Shown in pieces: positions 25,595-34,228 of a DNA stretch of 64,000 bases. The DNA comes from Alphaproteobacteria bacterium (lineage in GTDB: Bacteria; Pseudomonadota; Alphaproteobacteria; RF32; CAG-239), in contig JAFUEX010000011.1 of NCBI GenBank assembly GCA_017470165.1, forward strand, positions 1 through 64,000, written 5' to 3'. A program made the translations under genes and the position numbers. Within the stretch, counting starts at the first letter, position 1; every line of letters starts with the position of its first letter. The notes under the pieces are model-generated. The model did no database searches and had not been told where the DNA came from. It worked only from the letters and a program-made list of their open reading frames with translations.

Positions 25595-25852
25595 ATGGCA
25601 ACAAAATGTAGATACTGCGGTAGTGCAAATTATGGAAAGAGCTGTGTTAAAAGCCCAACAAAAACTCACGAACATATAGAAGACGAGAAAAGATGTGAAT
25701 TTTGTGGCGCTACTAATTATGGTAAAAGTTGTGTACATAGCCCGACAAAAGCTCACCGACACGGCCACGGAGGCAATAAATGTATATGGTGCGGCTCAAC
25801 AGCTACGGGAAAATCATGTCACTACAGCCCAACCGGCTATCACGAGAAATAA
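25595..25852 (+). CDS. Triple zinc-ribbon-like repeat protein
   Basis: The 85 residues consist of three tandem copies of one unit of about 28-30 residues. The pattern is C-x2-CG-[S/A]-x2-[Y/T]-GKSC-x2-SPT-x2-H. The first two copies share NYGKSC and SPTK; the third reads TATGKSC and SPTG. Four Cys/His ligands per unit suggest three small zinc-binding knuckles. A TTTGGAG ribosome site precedes the ATG. It begins about 80 bases after the terminator of the RNA-like region. It is likely nucleic-acid or protein binding; no family name is recognised. Confidence 0.75.
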   Translation: MATKCRYCGSANYGKSCVKSPTKTHEHIEDEKRCEFCGATNYGKSCVHSPTKAHRHGHGGNKCIWCGSTATGKSCHYSPTGYHEK

Positions 25853-25875
25853 TATATTTAACAAGGAGAAATGCA

Positions 25876-26733
25876 ATGCTTACAAATAAAGATTTTTACA
25901 AATATACCAAAGAATATGCCTTAAAGAAATTAACGGCAGGGTATCAGGCAGAAAAAGGTTTAACACCGAGTACGGCACGCGAACAAGCAGAGAAACGCTT
26001 GGCTCTGTTGATAAAGCCTGTTGAAAGTTGCGATGTCAATAGTCCGAAAGCAACCATATCGGCAATTTATCGCCGTTTACTGGTTAGCTGTCAAAACCGT
26101 ACAATGATGCCTAATGTTATCAAATTTGATGCCAATCGCACTGTTTTTGAAAAATTGTTAGAAAATTTTGAGCCAACAAAAGTTTTAGCAAAATATAAAA
26201 ATGCTGATGAGGTATATAAAGTTTTTGAAAGCACATTTAATATTAACAAAGACCGTAATAGCTTATGGGTATTGTTTTCTAAGTCGGTAATTGACGGTGC
26301 TAAATTTATGAGTAAATATAAAGATGTTAAAGCATTTAGGCAAGAAATAGACAATATCGCTCAGCATTCCCCTAGTGTTTTAGCTGTTCCTCGTTTTGTT
26401 TGTGAAGAAATTAGAGGCTTAGGCGAAATTTTAGCTTGCGATTTTATTAAAGAGATCGGCTATATTGAGTATGCCAAACCCGATGTTCACATTGAATATA
26501 TTATCAAAAAACTTTGCAAAAATGAAGATATGGCTGCCAAAGAAATTTTGAACAAAGTCCAAGAAATTGCTCAAGATTCAGGTGTCAGCACATTTGAGGT
26601 TGATAAAATCTTATGGTTAATTGCTTCGGGTAAGTATTATGACATTTATCAAGTTGAGCCGACAATAGTGGTTAAAAGCGAACACGCAGGGCAAAATTTG
26701 CGTGATGAGTTTTTAGCTAGCTTACCAAAATAG
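25876..26733 (+). CDS. HhH-GPD-like protein (possible DNA glycosylase relative)
   Basis: The ATG at 25876 follows an AAGGAG site. The first 170 residues are helical and unrecognised. Residues near 180-210 read IRGLGEILACDFIKEIGY, then AKPDVHI. These match the helix-hairpin-helix and the GPD-like 'kPDvHi' segment of the HhH-GPD DNA repair fold. The later VDKILWLIASGKYYDIYQV also resembles the end of such domains. A lyase Lys is not evident. It may be a DNA-binding relative on the island rather than an active glycosylase. Confidence 0.55.
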   Translation: MLTNKDFYKYTKEYALKKLTAGYQAEKGLTPSTAREQAEKRLALLIKPVESCDVNSPKATISAIYRRLLVSCQNRTMMPNVIKFDANRTVFEKLLENFEPTKVLAKYKNADEVYKVFESTFNINKDRNSLWVLFSKSVIDGAKFMSKYKDVKAFRQEIDNIAQHSPSVLAVPRFVCEEIRGLGEILACDFIKEIGYIEYAKPDVHIEYIIKKLCKNEDMAAKEILNKVQEIAQDSGVSTFEVDKILWLIASGKYYDIYQVEPTIVVKSEHAGQNLRDEFLASLPK

Positions 26734-26751
26734 ATTTGAGGAAACTATATT

Positions 26752-26874
26752 ATGCAAAATAAAACAATTGAACAATTATGTAACGAAATTTATAATCAAT
26801 ATAAACAAGCTATGGAGCTTATCAAAGAATGCAAACAACAGCTTGAAAAGAAAGAAACGGAAAAGAATAAATAA
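26752..26874 (+). CDS. Small helical protein (40 aa)
   Basis: A GAGG site precedes an ATG 18 bases after the HhH-GPD-like gene. The 40-residue product is one long charged helix (YNQYKQAMELIKECKQQLEK) with a lysine-rich end. It is probably cotranscribed with the preceding gene. The function is unknown. Confidence 0.5.
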   Translation: MQNKTIEQLCNEIYNQYKQAMELIKECKQQLEKKETEKNK

Positions 26875-26895
26875 TTTATTTGTATCCGTCATATT

Positions 26896-26925
26896 TTGAC
26901 ATAGTTAGGTATTAGATATTATTAT
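26896..26925 (+). promoter_or_regulatory. Predicted promoter for the WYL regulator
   Basis: TTGACA (26896-26901) and TATTAT (26920-26925) are 18 bases apart. The spacer contains ATAGTTAGGTATT, a 13-mer that recurs inverted at 35338-35350 before the seven-gene operon. Confidence 0.55.
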
Positions 26926-26928
26926 AAA

Positions 26929-26992
26929 GGAGCTGATGTATTTTCTCCTACCTCTGTTAATTGAGGTTACCTTACAAATATATATCAGCTCC
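26929..26992 (+). promoter_or_regulatory. Nested inverted repeats in the WYL gene leader
   Basis: GGAGCTGAT (26929-26937) pairs with ATCAGCTCC (26984-26992). Inside it ACCTC (26950-26954) pairs with GAGGT (26963-26967). It lies between promoter and start codon, so either an operator or an RNA structure in the leader is possible. Confidence 0.45.
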
Positions 26993-27022
26993 GCCTCTAA
27001 ATCAATTTTGAAAGGTTTAAAA

Positions 27023-27970
27023 ATGGAAGTTTACGGCAAAATGCTTGATTTATTTGACTTAGTAATGGAATTGCAAGTTCATGGCGAGGGCATTTCTTTA
27101 CAAGAGATACAAGACAAATATAATATTTCACGCCGAACTGCCGAACGTATGATGAGAGCCTTAAAATCTTATTTTCCACATATTGAAGAAGTTGATACAG
27201 GCGAAAAAACCAAGCGTTGGCACTTGCCACAACACAGCCTTAAAGGATTAATCTCTTTTGCTCCCGAAGAATTGGCGGTATTTAAAAATGCCATAGATTT
27301 GTTAAAACAATACAGCACGGCTGATAATGTTAAAACAATGGAATCTGTAGAGCTTAAAATCCGCAATTTACTTAAACCGGAATATCGCAATCGTATAACC
27401 GTTGACGCCGAAGAACTAATGTTAACCGAGGGATTGGTTTGTTACCCAGGTCCGAAAATAGCCATTGCTCCAGAAATTTTAAGCACAATCAGAAAAGCTA
27501 TTTTAAGCTGTCATCAAATAAAAATGAAATATCGCTATAAAAATAAAACAGATATTTCAGAAACAACGCTAATTCCGTATGGCTTTTTATATGGACAGCG
27601 CGACCATTTTTTAGTGGCTCGTCATACCGATAAACACGATGACGGCAAACCACGGACTTATTCTCTGCCTAATATTTTAGGTGTAGAGATTTTGCCAGCC
27701 ACTTTTAATATAGATGGCTTTTCATTAAGCGAATATGCCGCCGAATCTTTTGGTTCATGGCACGAAAAACCTGTTGATGTAGAGTGGCTATTTAGCAAAA
27801 ATGTTGCTGATGAAGTCAAATATTTTGTTTTTCACCCCAAGCAAGAAATGATTGAAAATGCTGACGGCAGTATAACGGTTAAATTTCGTGCCGGTGGTAT
27901 AAAAGAAATGGACTGGTTTCTTTATACTTGGGGCAATGAAGTCAAGGTTATTAAACCGAATAAAGAATAA
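27023..27970 (+). CDS. WYL domain transcriptional regulator
   Basis: An N-terminal helix-turn-helix (ISLQEIQDKYNISRRTAERMM, residues 21-41) is followed by a WYL domain and a C-terminal WCX extension. The WYL domain is centred on IPYGFLYGQRDHFLVARH. WYL regulators sense ligands, often nucleic-acid fragments, and frequently control mobile or defence genes. The ATG at 27023 follows an AAAGG site; 315 residues is normal. It probably controls the island, and perhaps itself through the repeats at 26929-26992. Confidence 0.9.
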   Translation: MEVYGKMLDLFDLVMELQVHGEGISLQEIQDKYNISRRTAERMMRALKSYFPHIEEVDTGEKTKRWHLPQHSLKGLISFAPEELAVFKNAIDLLKQYSTADNVKTMESVELKIRNLLKPEYRNRITVDAEELMLTEGLVCYPGPKIAIAPEILSTIRKAILSCHQIKMKYRYKNKTDISETTLIPYGFLYGQRDHFLVARHTDKHDDGKPRTYSLPNILGVEILPATFNIDGFSLSEYAAESFGSWHEKPVDVEWLFSKNVADEVKYFVFHPKQEMIENADGSITVKFRAGGIKEMDWFLYTWGNEVKVIKPNKE

Positions 27971-27989
27971 ATATTTTATAAGGATAAAA

Positions 27990-29510
27990 ATGCTATATAC
28001 TGGATTTAGAGAAATAGACGATAATTTAGGCGGTATCGAAAACGGCGAGTTGGTGGTTATTGCCACTGATTTGTTGGGAGAATATGTGCAGAATTACATT
28101 TTATATAACTTGGCAAATCAGATAGATGGACACAATCGTCAAAACATTAAAAATTATGATAAAAAAATAAACGCGTTTATAGATTATAAAGATGTTGAGT
28201 TTGAACATCCGATTGAAAAAATTGTCGTTTTAGGGATAAATGATTTAGAGTTTAACGCTTTGTCCGGCTTTCCATGTGGTACATTTCAGCCGGAACGATT
28301 TAACTTGTTTCAGAAAAAAATGATATTATTTAAGAATTTACCGATTGAACAAAATATTTACTATCTTTATCAGCGGTCGGCTAAATCTTTAATCGAAGAT
28401 ATAACATCTATTTATGAAGATATAAAAACACAAATATCTGCTATATGCGTTTTCGGGTGGCGTCAAAAACTCCCAATGCTAAAAGAAGTGGCGCAAAAAC
28501 TGAATATTCCTGTATTTGTGCTGACATATATCGGGCTTAGTAAAGGTATTGAATCTAAAATACGAAAATATAAAGAGCAGTCAGCATATATTGATAAGTG
28601 GGTTATTGTAGAGAATAATTGTTGGCATGAAAATAGTGCGGATTTGCCTCATGCTACGACAACTTTTCTTTTGGCAGATGTTAAATCAGATTCTGTTACA
28701 TCGGTAATTTCCGATTATTATCCATATTTGTTTAAAATATCTATACCTGATTATAAGCCCAAGTACCATCTCAAACCTAAAGAATATAACAATCAGTTTT
28801 TGATTACATTAAAAATAGATGAAAATAAAGCAACCGACTGGGAAAAATTCAAAGAGATTCTTAAGCCGTGGACAGATAAATATCAAAATATTGATGAGCC
28901 ATTTATGCACGATGAACAAAATGAAGAGTTCCGACAAGAAAAAAATAAGGCATTAAACAAAGGAATATTAAATTTATTTATAAAAATTAATGAATTAAAT
29001 AAGTTAAGAAATGTCTATTGTTATTCTCCGAACTTATTACTTGAATATCCCTTGCTTTCTTGTGTGTTTGGTTTTACAGATGATTATAAACCAAAGCTAT
29101 TTAATAAAAAAGTAGCCAAAAATTTATCGATAAACGATATAATTATCTTTACGGACATGGAATCAAAAGAGGTAAAAAATTTATTTGCTGATGGCACAAT
29201 TTCCAAAGTTCACGAGTTAAAGAGCCGAGAAAATCTGATTTTAGCAGAAATGGCACGTTATGAGCTTAACATAAATAAATATAATTTTTCAAAATATATG
29301 CACCTGCCTCGTAAGAAAATGGAGAGATTTTGGGCTTACATAGAAGTTTTTCAGCGCATAGAATTAGAAGATTTATACGAATTAATTGCGGAATATAAAA
29401 ATGGCAAAGCCGATAAGCAGGAGCTAATGCTTGCTGCGGTTATCTTGCGTAAATTATTAGTTGGCAACCAAGAACAAATAACCATTACCGAAAAATCTAA
29501 CGAAGAATAG
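27990..29510 (+). CDS. DnaB/RecA-fold protein lacking Walker motifs (long paralogue)
   Basis: The N-terminus TGFREIDDNLGGIENGELVVIA copies the start of the DnaB C-terminal ATPase (TGFxxLDxxxGGLxxGxLxxIA). The next segment, ATDLLGEYVQNYIL, has no GxxxxGK[S/T] Walker A. The strand ISAICVFGWRQKLP aligns with DnaB LIVIDYLQL, with the Walker B Asp replaced by Gly. LKEVAQKLNIPVFVLT and KEQSAYIDKWVIV match later DnaB strands. So the fold is likely kept but ATP hydrolysis lost. A central insert of about 170 residues is absent from the paralogue at 30118-31191. It follows the WYL gene by 19 bases. The ATG at 27990 follows an AAGGA site. Confidence 0.65.
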   Translation: MLYTGFREIDDNLGGIENGELVVIATDLLGEYVQNYILYNLANQIDGHNRQNIKNYDKKINAFIDYKDVEFEHPIEKIVVLGINDLEFNALSGFPCGTFQPERFNLFQKKMILFKNLPIEQNIYYLYQRSAKSLIEDITSIYEDIKTQISAICVFGWRQKLPMLKEVAQKLNIPVFVLTYIGLSKGIESKIRKYKEQSAYIDKWVIVENNCWHENSADLPHATTTFLLADVKSDSVTSVISDYYPYLFKISIPDYKPKYHLKPKEYNNQFLITLKIDENKATDWEKFKEILKPWTDKYQNIDEPFMHDEQNEEFRQEKNKALNKGILNLFIKINELNKLRNVYCYSPNLLLEYPLLSCVFGFTDDYKPKLFNKKVAKNLSINDIIIFTDMESKEVKNLFADGTISKVHELKSRENLILAEMARYELNINKYNFSKYMHLPRKKMERFWAYIEVFQRIELEDLYELIAEYKNGKADKQELMLAAVILRKLLVGNQEQITITEKSNEE

Positions 29511-29562
29511 ACTTTTTTTTAACTTTAGTCATTATAAAATTATACAGAAAGGAGCTTTAATT

Positions 29563-30144
29563 ATGCCGACAGCTTTAGAAGAAAAATTTGCCTCAATAAA
29601 AAAATATATACCTAAAGAATTATTAAACGTGGCGCAAAATAAGAATTTAGAAGATTATAAATACATTCTGCCGCGTATAAATGTCGGTAACTTGCCGTTT
29701 AGATTTAAGCTCAATACACGCGGTGGGTGGGTAACCCCAGACGGGTCGTGGTATTTAGAATCAACTTCTGCCGATGTAGATTGTGTTTTAAGACCACGCT
29801 TAAAAGATTCGTTTAAATTTAATAACAATCTGCGCTTACAGGCTTTTCAAGAGGGGTGGATACGAATTGACTGGAAACAACCCTCATTTGGATTACAATT
29901 TGATGTTAGTGAAAGTTCTTCAAGGCGGTTAATTATAACAGTTGACGGCTCGCAAAAAATCTCGCATAAGCTCTTTCTTGCTATACAAACAATCGCTATG
30001 CTTTATACGGTTATTCAAGCGAATAAAATTGTTTATGAACTGCGGCTTGTTACTAAATATGATAAAAACAATATTATTCATAAAGCCGAAGATTGCCGCG
30101 GTTTTGAATTTTTTAACCTAAAATTGAATAAAATCAGACGATGA
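29563..30144 (+). CDS. Unknown soluble protein
   Basis: I do not recognise this 193-residue protein. It has a good AGAAAGGAG ribosome site, no signal peptide and no membrane span. A beta-rich centre (GGWVTPDGSWYLESTSADVDCVLRP) is followed by an amphipathic helix. It lies between the two DnaB-like paralogues, same strand as the long one, and its last 27 bases overlap the 3' end of the short one on the opposite strand. Confidence 0.6.
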   Translation: MPTALEEKFASIKKYIPKELLNVAQNKNLEDYKYILPRINVGNLPFRFKLNTRGGWVTPDGSWYLESTSADVDCVLRPRLKDSFKFNNNLRLQAFQEGWIRIDWKQPSFGLQFDVSESSSRRLIITVDGSQKISHKLFLAIQTIAMLYTVIQANKIVYELRLVTKYDKNNIIHKAEDCRGFEFFNLKLNKIRR

Positions 30145-31191
30145 ATCCGTTTCTATTTCAGTATTTCTAATAAGTAATTTATTTAGTATTTCTGCGGCTA
30201 ACATTAGCTCCCGTCTGCTAACATCTTTTTTATATTTCTTTAAAAGTTCGTATAAATCATTAGCTTCTATGCGTTGAAAGACTTCTATGTAAGCCCAAAA
30301 CCGCTCATTTTCTTCAGCTGATAAATGTAAATATAAGTCAAAGTTGTTTTTATTAATATACTCATCATTTTGTATCATTGCATCAAAAATGCCTGCTCTA
30401 TTTGATGGCAGGAAACATTCTCCCCAATCGCCTTCATAAATTTCAAAAAACAAAGATGGTTGATAATTAGAAATGATTGTATCTGATTGTTTGGTTTTGA
30501 AATTTTCTAAATAAAAGGTTGAAGTATTTCTATTAGAGGTATCTTTATATTTTTCATCCCAGCAGTTGTTCTTAACAATAACCAACTTATCAATATATGC
30601 TGACTGCTCTTTATATTTTTGTATTTTAGATTCAATACCTTTACTAAGCCCGATATATGTCAGCACTAATACAGGAATATTCATTTTTTGCGCCACTTCT
30701 TTTAGCATTGGGATTTTTTGACGCCAACCAAAAACGCATATAGCCGATATTTGCGTTTTAATATCTTTATAAGTATGTGTAATATCTTTGATTAAAGATT
30801 TAGCTGAACGCTGATACAGATAGGAAATACTTTGTTCTATAGGCAACTCTTTAAACAGTAGCCTTTTTTTGGCAAATGAATCAAATTTGTTCGTTTCATA
30901 TTCACCACGCGGAAAACCATCTAAAACGTTAAATTCTAAATTGTGCCACCCCAAAACAACAATTTTTTCAACCGATTTTTCGAAATCAACTTCTTCATAA
31001 TTCAAGATACTCTCTATTTTTCTGTCATAATCTTTGATGGCTTGACGATTTTTCTCATCTATCTGCTGTGCTAAGTTATATAATATGTAGTCGTGCAGTC
31101 CTGCCGTAAAATCACTGGCAATAACCACTAACTCGCCGTTTTCAATACCGCCTAATTTATCGTCTATTTCTCTAAATCCTGTATATAACAT
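30118..31191 (-). CDS. DnaB/RecA-fold protein lacking Walker motifs (short paralogue)
   Basis: The first 215 residues are very similar to the protein at 27990-29510 (both begin MLYTGFREIDD and share ICVFGWRQK). The same changes are seen: no Walker A after VVIAS, and Gly in place of the Walker B Asp. The C-terminal ERFWAYIEVFQRIE and LYELL helices are also shared, but the 170-residue insert is missing. The pair is arranged in opposite directions, so the DNA forms a diverged inverted repeat. It is the last gene of a seven-gene minus-strand operon, and its start codon abuts the previous stop by one base. Confidence 0.65.
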   Translation of the reverse strand: MLYTGFREIDDKLGGIENGELVVIASDFTAGLHDYILYNLAQQIDEKNRQAIKDYDRKIESILNYEEVDFEKSVEKIVVLGWHNLEFNVLDGFPRGEYETNKFDSFAKKRLLFKELPIEQSISYLYQRSAKSLIKDITHTYKDIKTQISAICVFGWRQKIPMLKEVAQKMNIPVLVLTYIGLSKGIESKIQKYKEQSAYIDKLVIVKNNCWDEKYKDTSNRNTSTFYLENFKTKQSDTIISNYQPSLFFEIYEGDWGECFLPSNRAGIFDAMIQNDEYINKNNFDLYLHLSAEENERFWAYIEVFQRIEANDLYELLKKYKKDVSRRELMLAAEILNKLLIRNTEIETDSSSDFIQF

Positions 31192-32264
31192 TATTTTTGC
31201 TCCTCATAAACATTGTTCTGTCTTAATTTTTTTGATTTTATATAGCACATATGTGTAAAAATAGCATAAAGAAGTGTGTAAATATAACTGCAACGTAAGT
31301 TTTTATGTTTCATCGTTTTCAGTTTTTTTGCCACTTTATAATATTCTGGGTTAGTAATTTGCTGCTCGTACTCTTTCCACAAACGCTGACTTTTATCTAT
31401 ACTGGAAGTATGATAATTTCTCCACATTTTATAACCACTTTGAAAAGAACAATTAAAAATATGAGCATACAAATCAGTAAATTGCTCTAAATATAAATAT
31501 TTACCACCTGTATTATCAAAAATATATTTCAAACTGTCCGGCACGTCTTTAAAACTATTTACATCATCATACGGAAAAATAATAAGTATTTCTTGCAAAC
31601 TATTACATAAAGCCCAAACATCATTTTCATTTTGTTTCAAAGTGGATTCGGCTAATTTTTTAAGATTAAATCTTTCTGTACTTTGAAAATCACTAGGAAT
31701 TAATGCTTCTCTTATAATGTTAAATATTTTTTCAATATGAATTAATCGACATTTTTTTGAACAGAAAACATAAATAGATGATAATGTGGAAAGATTGTTT
31801 TCGTAGCGTACATAAATTGATTTTATTTGTTTGCAAGTTTTGAGAAAGTTTAGGTCTTGATCTTGTGTTGCAATTTGAATACCATCTAGAACAGCATTTT
31901 TAATACGCTCACGAATCTGGCTAGAAAAGTTATATTTTGATGGGTCAATTCTTGAAATATCCAAACAATAGGTAAGAAATGGAAATTCAAGTACGGCATA
32001 TGCTGTTTCAAAAGCAATATTATTCTGTTTTAATTGCCGCAGAAATAAAAATAATCCGGCAATTTTACGTTGTTTAATACTTTGTAGCTCATTATCAATA
32101 CTATCTTTATAGCGTTTATATCTGGTTAAATGGACACATATTTTCTGCAATTGCACAAAATTACTATCGTTTTCATCTTCTTTGCACTTAATTTCCGAAA
32201 CATACAAATCGTCTGTTTTCTGCCCAATGTAATTTATGGTGATTCCGTTTCCTTCTGTTATCAT
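31191..32264 (-). CDS. Unknown helical protein
   Basis: I do not recognise this 357-residue, helix-rich protein. It has no signal peptide. A C-terminal hydrophobic stretch (SYIYTLLYAIFTHMCYI) could be a membrane helix or buried core. It overlaps both neighbours by 1-4 bases, so it belongs to one polycistronic unit with strict coupling. No catalytic motif is evident. Confidence 0.6.
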   Translation of the reverse strand: MITEGNGITINYIGQKTDDLYVSEIKCKEDENDSNFVQLQKICVHLTRYKRYKDSIDNELQSIKQRKIAGLFLFLRQLKQNNIAFETAYAVLEFPFLTYCLDISRIDPSKYNFSSQIRERIKNAVLDGIQIATQDQDLNFLKTCKQIKSIYVRYENNLSTLSSIYVFCSKKCRLIHIEKIFNIIREALIPSDFQSTERFNLKKLAESTLKQNENDVWALCNSLQEILIIFPYDDVNSFKDVPDSLKYIFDNTGGKYLYLEQFTDLYAHIFNCSFQSGYKMWRNYHTSSIDKSQRLWKEYEQQITNPEYYKVAKKLKTMKHKNLRCSYIYTLLYAIFTHMCYIKSKKLRQNNVYEEQK

Positions 32265-32962
32265 TTTGCTTGCCCCTTTTTATCTTTTAATATTGCCTCT
32301 AACCCTTTAGGATTATATTCTTCAATCAGTTTATATGGAAAATTTCGACCATTCGGACCGAGACGATAAAACATTTCAAATTCTTTATCGCCCATAAGTA
32401 AATACCGACAAGCATAAAGCCAAAAGTCCGTATCCGCTCCGACATTATATTTTCTGCTAACAACATCGTAAAACAACTTCTTAAACTGTAAAAAATTATG
32501 CAGCATATATTTAGGCAAAATATATCTTGTTGTATCCGGCTCTTTGTTCGGATTGAAATAATCTATATCCTCATCTATGGTTATAATCAGATTATCTTCT
32601 TTAGATGTAATTTCCCAACGATACCATTCAATCCAATGTTCAACTTCATCTTCATAATCAATGCCGCCAAACAGGTCGTGTACTGATTCTTCTAAATTTT
32701 TTGAGTAAACATCTTGAAACAGACGTATTATTCCAGTGATTCTATGGTAATCAATACCAAACCACCGCACAAATTTTTTATGAATCATCATATAAAGTAA
32801 ACCATATAAAAAATCATACGCAATATAGTCATAAAATTTTTGTGCTGCCCATTGTCTGACTTTTATACGCTTTTCTCGGCGTTTAAGCCACGGTTTAATA
32901 TTTCTGTACCAATTTTGCCGTTTTGTCTTGGCTTTAAGCTGTTTATTACTGATTTTATTCAT
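32261..32962 (-). CDS. Unknown basic/aromatic protein
   Basis: The 233-residue product has a strongly basic N-terminus (KAKTKRQNWYRNIKPWLKRREKRIKVRQW), which may bind nucleic acid. A Tyr/Trp-rich body follows (YDYIAYDFLYGLLYMMIHKKFVRWFGI), then an acidic middle (EDEVEHWIEWYRWEI). The ATG at 32962 is chosen since GGAG lies 9 bases before it; ATGs at 32968 and 32977 are alternatives. It overlaps the upstream gene by 8 bases and the downstream gene by 4. The family is unknown. Confidence 0.55.
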   Translation of the reverse strand: MNKISNKQLKAKTKRQNWYRNIKPWLKRREKRIKVRQWAAQKFYDYIAYDFLYGLLYMMIHKKFVRWFGIDYHRITGIIRLFQDVYSKNLEESVHDLFGGIDYEDEVEHWIEWYRWEITSKEDNLIITIDEDIDYFNPNKEPDTTRYILPKYMLHNFLQFKKLFYDVVSRKYNVGADTDFWLYACRYLLMGDKEFEMFYRLGPNGRNFPYKLIEEYNPKGLEAILKDKKGQAK

Positions 32963-33755
32963 TTTCATTGTCTCCATTGCTAAGCTGATAACTTGCCCAT
33001 AAATCAAGTTTCCATCGGTTTAATAGCCGGACAATTTCTTTTTTATCTTTGTCCGACATATTGAGATAGCAGTCTTTTTCAACTTCGTCCTCAATAATTA
33101 AATTGTCTGGTGTATATGGCTCTGCCGTTTCATAATCAATCAGCCGCACGCTAAAAATAGACTTAAACCTATCCGCCCAATTAATATCTCTTAAAGGAGT
33201 ACCTCTGTATTGCTGATTATTTAAATGTACACAAACGTGCGCGTGTGGTTGTCTGTCCAGCATTTCATTATCTTCGGTAAACAAAAGAAATTTGCCGATA
33301 TTCCAGTTAAACTTCTCATCTCTTGTTCCGTGAGGTGCCGCCATAGATGTAATTTTCAACTCCCGACAGCGATAAATAAAATCTTCTGCCGGACTTAATT
33401 CTTGAAACAGCGGTAAACCATCGTGCGAATCATATTCCCTGATATGTTTCGCATACCAACAATCGGGAAACCACCGTCTTACAAATTTTCGCATAACCGA
33501 ATAATTAACCCTTATCGTATGAATTAATCGCCCCAGTTCGTCAATCATATAGCAGGTATAATCTTTTGTTAGTTTTGGGAACAATGCCCGAACCTGTATT
33601 TCATCAGCATTAATATCGTCCATATCTAAAATATTTGACTTCCATGCATAAACTACATTACCATTCGTTAAAACCTTAATAAATTTTTTGGTCTTAATAA
33701 ACTGCACCAGTTCCTTGCGTTTCGTAATACGCTTAATGTCATTAATATTTAACAT
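32955..33755 (-). CDS. Paralogue B of a two-domain protein with a PHxH module
   Basis: This 266-residue protein is clearly paralogous to the one at 34229-35065 along most of its length (FIKVLTNGNVVYAW, KFVRRWFP, then the PHAHVCVHLNN motif and FKSIFSVRL). The stretch EDN-x6-PHxH-x-x-V followed by a late helix ending DLWxxY resembles DUF4160 (DHNPPHFHV, then EW and LxxNW). DUF4160 is a small domain often found in toxin-antitoxin-like pairs. That link is inference from pattern only. It overlaps both neighbours by 7-8 bases. Confidence 0.5.
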   Translation of the reverse strand: MLNINDIKRITKRKELVQFIKTKKFIKVLTNGNVVYAWKSNILDMDDINADEIQVRALFPKLTKDYTCYMIDELGRLIHTIRVNYSVMRKFVRRWFPDCWYAKHIREYDSHDGLPLFQELSPAEDFIYRCRELKITSMAAPHGTRDEKFNWNIGKFLLFTEDNEMLDRQPHAHVCVHLNNQQYRGTPLRDINWADRFKSIFSVRLIDYETAEPYTPDNLIIEDEVEKDCYLNMSDKDKKEIVRLLNRWKLDLWASYQLSNGDNENE

Positions 33756-34213
33756 TTTGTTTTATAACCTCTTCGTCTGACGTTTTCTTGTTCTATTTTT
33801 ATAAAATTATTATATTTATCTATATCTTTGACTATATCATTAGAAGTTAAATAATCGCATAGAGCTTCTAAATAGTTAGGGAATTTTGTAATTCCGCCGT
33901 CATTAGCCAATAGCCAATCAACAATTAACTGTTTGTTTTCAGGAGTTAGAACTCTAGGGGATACTTCTCCAACAAATTCTAAATTATCAACCGTATAGTT
34001 GCTATCTGCTCTAAAATTTAGAACTGCTACTGACTTATATTCCGGATAATATGAGAATTGAATTTCGTTTACGCATTTTCTGTATTTTTTGTTACTAGTC
34101 CTGACCCCAATTCTTAAATGAGGTAAAATGTCTTTACCCCCGTCTTCGCAAATAAAAAAAGCTAATTCCCCTCTTTCCCCGCTTTTATCTGAAATACAAT
34201 TTGTTTGTTTCAT
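33749..34213 (-). CDS. Short relative carrying only the PH module
   Basis: The 154 residues align with the C-terminal part of its two neighbours. LAFFICEDGGKDILPHLRIG matches FxxEDN-PHxHxxV, and SNKKYR and YKSVAVLNF match TNRKYK and YKSIFSIQL. The second His of PHxH is Arg here. It lacks the N-terminal domain shared by the other two. The stop overlaps the next start by 7 bases. It lies between the two longer paralogues, which suggests tandem duplication and trimming. Confidence 0.5.
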   Translation of the reverse strand: MKQTNCISDKSGERGELAFFICEDGGKDILPHLRIGVRTSNKKYRKCVNEIQFSYYPEYKSVAVLNFRADSNYTVDNLEFVGEVSPRVLTPENKQLIVDWLLANDGGITKFPNYLEALCDYLTSNDIVKDIDKYNNFIKIEQENVRRRGYKTKC

Positions 34214-34228
34214 TATTTTATTGCTCCT

